The position numbers and the translations under genes were made by a program. From Trematomus loennbergii (Eukaryota; Chordata; Actinopteri; Perciformes; Nototheniidae): DNA of 64,000 nt. The notes below the pieces were generated by a model, which saw nothing but the letters and a program-made list of their open reading frames with translations, made no database searches and was not told the DNA's origin. Positions 60,411 through 64,000 of this stretch are shown one piece after another. The DNA is taken from contig JAAOOA010000055.1 of NCBI GenBank assembly GCA_012861695.1, positions 53,501 through 117,500 of the forward strand, given 5' to 3'. Each line of letters starts with the position of its first letter. Position 1 is the first letter of the stretch.

Positions 60411-60630
60411 CTGCAGGAACACAGGCACATTTAACCCTTCAACACCCCCTATTTATCTCTCCTATGTTTCATCAATATATCACAGGTCTCAGATATATAT
60501 ACAGAGCCTGTCTCTGATTGGCTGAAACACCAAACAGATCATTGACCATAATCCCTCTGTTTCAGCCCTGTTTCCAAAGTGCTGATTCTCTGTCTGTTAC
60601 TTTAGATGAAAATAAGGAGCCCCTCCCCAC
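60411..60630 (-). other. ptprn2: Intron between the two PTPRN-like exons
   Basis: 220 bases without coding signal. The family has ~15 residues between these exons (the segment before YDHSR) that are not found here, and the phases of the two exons do not join, so a small exon may be lost or unrecognised. Confidence 0.5.
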
Positions 60631-60737
60631 GCCCCTCTGAGAGATGGAGACGGCGCTGGGCTCGGCGGTGTAGCTGCACAGAGCCTCCCACTCCTTCATC
60701 AGACGGTCCTTGTTCCTCAGGTGGTCCTCCAATAGGC
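60631..60737 (-). CDS. ptprn2: PTPRN/PTPRN2-like exon (start of phosphatase-like domain)
   Basis: After CGCCCCCCAG on the minus strand the sequence reads [19 protein letters not shown] then [15 protein letters not shown]. This corresponds to [25 protein letters not shown] in PTPRN and PTPRN2, the region just before the phosphatase fold. The exon opens GCC-TAT-TGG where AY-MED needs GCC-TAT-ATG, so one A seems missing and the phase is shifted at its start. The donor end is unclear: after TCTCAGAG only a weak GTGGGG follows at 60630. The exon borders on its right a short GT tract that forms part of the polypyrimidine tract. Partial gene; confidence in the family is high, in the paralogue moderate. 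Confidence 0.72.
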
Positions 60738-62994
60738 CTGGGGGGCGACACACACACACACACACACTGTTCACATCCCATAATACTCACCCTGAATAGA
60801 CCTGTGCATGCCTCAAGAGCTGACCAGTACCATGAGTACTGCAGTATGATGTGTATATTGTGTATTAACCAGTATAATGGTTACTAACCAGTATGATGAG
60901 CACTAACCAGTATAAAGTGTACCAACCAGTACTTCTCCTACAGTACGTGTGGCTGAAATGCCCATCCTATTGATTGTAGGCACTTTTAAAGCCACATGAT
61001 CCCATAATTGGACAGACGCCACAGAAGCCATATAGATATAAGATGTGTGAAGGGTGCAATCATGTGAAGTGGAAAACCTTCAGACACACCGAGTCGTTTA
61101 GAAGCTCCTTCTTTTGCTCTTTTTTCCCCCCATGTCTCTTTTTGAGCTCGCTCGAGTCAAATAAAATATTCAGGCTCCATCCCTGCAAGCTGAAGACACT
61201 CCGGATGGAGGTTTTTTTTCTGAATGCACACTCTGCTTTTCTCTTTTTCTGTCTCTCTATATCTCCATCATACACAACCAAAATGCACAAACACTACACT
61301 GTTTGCCTCTGTGCTCTGTGAGCTACAGATAATCTTTACGAGGCAGATACCCCATTGAGAGTATTTAGAACCAATCAGATGGGTATTCAGCCTCTCTTCT
61401 TCTCTCTCCACTGTTTCTGCCCTTGCTCCAGTATGAATGTTACAGCTACTAAATCAGCGTAAGCTCCTTGTTAGCCTAGCATGTGTGTTTGTGTGCTTCC
61501 TGTATGTGGGAGCAGGTGGTAATCCTCCAAAGAAAATGAAATCAATAGCCATTATTAACCTAAACCAAAGCTACGTCCCTTGGTTAGCTGCAAACACACA
61601 CATGGGCATGCAGGAGAGGTGCAAAAGGCTTTGTGTGCACATATGTACCCACATGTGGCTCACGACAGCTCTCCCTGCCAATAATCACAGTTGTTGAGCG
61701 TCCCCAGATGGCAGACTCTGAGGTGAAATGTTGTTTGTGGCATGTCATTTCTCAGGGAGCGGCGCTGCCTTGTTGATGTTTATTTGTCAGTCTTATGTGA
61801 GAGGAACAAGGAGGTGTGCGTGTGATCAGCGAATCACACTTCTCGTGAAAGCTTGCAATAAATGACAAGTCATATCCCTAAGCTGTCCCTTAAAACCGTA
61901 CAGGCACGGCAGGGTTTGAATATTCTTAGATTGTGTTTATGTGTTAGTGAAAATGTGACAGTCATGTCTCACTTGCTTCCATCTGGAGACGTGGTGTATC
62001 CACCGATGAGGATATATACAGTATATAGGTGATTCAAACTGAAACAACAGAAACTGGATGTAAAGAATGCTAGAAGGCTACGAAGAAAGGAAGAGCTTCA
62101 TATCGATACCTTCCTCTTGTCATCTTCTGTAATCTAGTTTCTACACAGATCTACAGCATCCCATCAATACATCGAAGGCAGGAGAAAGAAAAAACCAGTG
62201 CCTGTGCGATAGGCAGGGGAGTGGGTTTTACATTGTGCATCAATGGAGACCACTCATCAGCGGCCGCTAATGGCCCTTTCACTACGGCTGTCACTGGGAA
62301 ATTACAGGGAGGGAAATAGCATGTTGTTTCTAAAGAGAAGCACATTCAAAGGTGAGGTCACAACGCGGGGAAAGCTTTCTCACTGCTGCATGTATAAAGG
62401 GGAGGGGGGGGGGGATACATGGGGAAAAGGAAGGTTTTAAAGCAGTATAAACCTTTCATATGCGCTAATGCTAGTTTAATTTCTTCTCACAACGTATGAC
62501 TTTCTTCTCAACATTGTAACTTTAAACTCAAAAGCTTCCTGTGATTTAGTTTCTTATTATAGATGGCTGACCAAGTTCACAACCAACTAATCTTCAACAT
62601 TACAACTTCTTCCCGACACTTTATTACGGACATCACGACTTCATCTTTCTCCTCTCAATCTGTCCTCATTATTCCTGCCCCTAACACTCTTCAGTATGCC
62701 TTACAAGCAGAACCATATTCCTATTTTATTACAACAAAGGCAATGTTGTAGACACACCTAATCAACACCCTGCTATTTCCTCTTTGGCATGCCACATCAA
62801 TCAAGCGCCTTATTTCCTTCACTGCCAAACGACACATCAATCACGCACTGATTCAGGAGTTTCACGCTAAGCAGATCCCCCTGTGGGGAATGTGCTGGCA
62901 CGCGGCATGGAGAGCGGGACAGTCGCTGTGTACATGTTCGAACAGTTGGGACGTGTGTGTGTAATCCCTGTGATTGACTACAAACACACCTTGC

Positions 62995-63037
<43 letters not shown>

Positions 63038-64000
63038 AGTTAAATCACTCCAATTACATGACAGAATGTTTTTATGAAATGCGTTGTAATTTCAAAACAG
63101 TCTTCGGTGGTCGTAAACAAAGTGGTTATGGCTGATCTGAGGCACAGAGGCTGGTGTAAATCCGGGGAGGTGTAATTAAAATGGAATGAGACAGGAATAT
63201 GGAGACGAGCACATGCAGGGAACGCGCCTCTGAAATTGGTCGTACTGTAACTCTGCAAACAGCAATCTATGGAAGAGGGCAGCGGTGAGAGCGAGAACAT
63301 AATTTATTTATATTAAAAATTAAAAACAACAGCGAGGAATGCCTTTCCACCTGCTTTATATTCTAAACGGATTTAAGGACTCCTTGCAGGACACATATTG
63401 CTTGTTCGGATGTTAAATATTTCACCACTCGTTGCATTTCCAACGGGGAAAGACGGGCTATGAAACAGATGAGAGACGCAAAGGTCAAACTTTCTGCTGG
63501 GACAAGCAGAGCTGTTCTTTATTTAATTATAATTACTAAGCTGCTTGCTAACATGCTGCTGTGGTTTGGATGAAGCACCATGAGGAACGAGAAATCAGTT
63601 TTATAACTTTATAGATTACACGATCATTTCAAAATGGATTATTCTCTATACTGTGAGGCAGGAACACGCTTCATTGTTTCTATCAGAATACATATTCATA
63701 TGATCCACTGTATAATCCAGAGGCTGCCTGCATGCGTCGACAGAAGTGACACTGAATGCTGTCACAGTACGAGGACCATTGTCATCCGTGGGGCTTTGAG
63801 ATGTCTGGTGTGTTAGACAGGTAACGAATCTGACAATTCTCGTTTGGATTTCACGCCCGATGCAGCCTTTCAATAATAAATATAGGAGGGTATACAGTAG
63901 GATGCCGTGTGACCTAGTTACACTGTCTTTACGCGTAGCTTTGAACAGGTTGTCTTTGTCGTCACCAACTTGCTTTACATGACCGATTTTAACCTGTAGC
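60738..64000 (-). other. ptprn2: Upstream intron of the PTPRN-like gene (open at right edge)
   Basis: No earlier exon (transmembrane or luminal region) was recognised. The stretch holds short CA (60751-60770) and GA (62998-63034) repeats, a G run near 62404, and otherwise nothing that I can support. Confidence 0.5.
62998..63034. repeat. (GA)n microsatellite
   Basis: About 18 GA units. Confidence 0.97.

Overview
This window looks like teleost fish nuclear DNA. It is intron-rich, AT-leaning, full of CA/GT microsatellites and of fish-type interspersed repeats (L2-like LINE tails, hAT and TTAA-duplicating MITEs, a tRNA-headed SINE, solo LTRs). Coding DNA is a small fraction and appears only as short exons with consensus splice sites.

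The main gene, on the + strand, is the 3' part of a GABA-A receptor gamma subunit, best matched to gamma-3 (gabrg3). Seven coding segments lie at 14869-14957, 16918-17048, 19997-20079, 27400-27534, 33976-34128, 44994-45190 and 46628-46909. They cover the extracellular domain from loop D, the Cys-loop, M1, M2-M3, and the M3-M4 loop with M4 and the stop codon. The signal peptide and first N-terminal exons are not in the window; bases 1-14868 are intron. The 3' UTR runs from 46910 to about 47410.

Three things are odd about this gene. (1) The exon that is a single 221-nt unit in mammalian subunits is split here by a 1960-nt intron made almost wholly of a hAT-like element, a 37-bp minisatellite and a 570-bp CT tract. 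(2) Joined, the two halves give 220 nt, and the missing base puts a stop codon right after the junction. (3) The 27400-27534 exon has two offsetting indels that scramble about 14 residues. Either the assembly has indel errors or this copy is decaying.

From 47.4 to 60.3 kb there is little coding signal: a hAT MITE, one orphan exon-like stretch on the minus strand (52161-52235), and a ~4-kb inverted repeat (56239-60215) built of tRNA-like modules. At 60337-60737 two minus-strand exons resemble the start of the cytoplasmic phosphatase-like domain of PTPRN/PTPRN2. The rest of that domain is not found downstream on that strand within the window.

Nested repeats dominate the large intron before the M2-M3 exon. 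A TTAA-type MITE holds a hAT element, which holds a second TTAA-type element, which holds a solo LTR (38793-42065). Several target-site duplications can be read directly from the sequence and are given in the entries.
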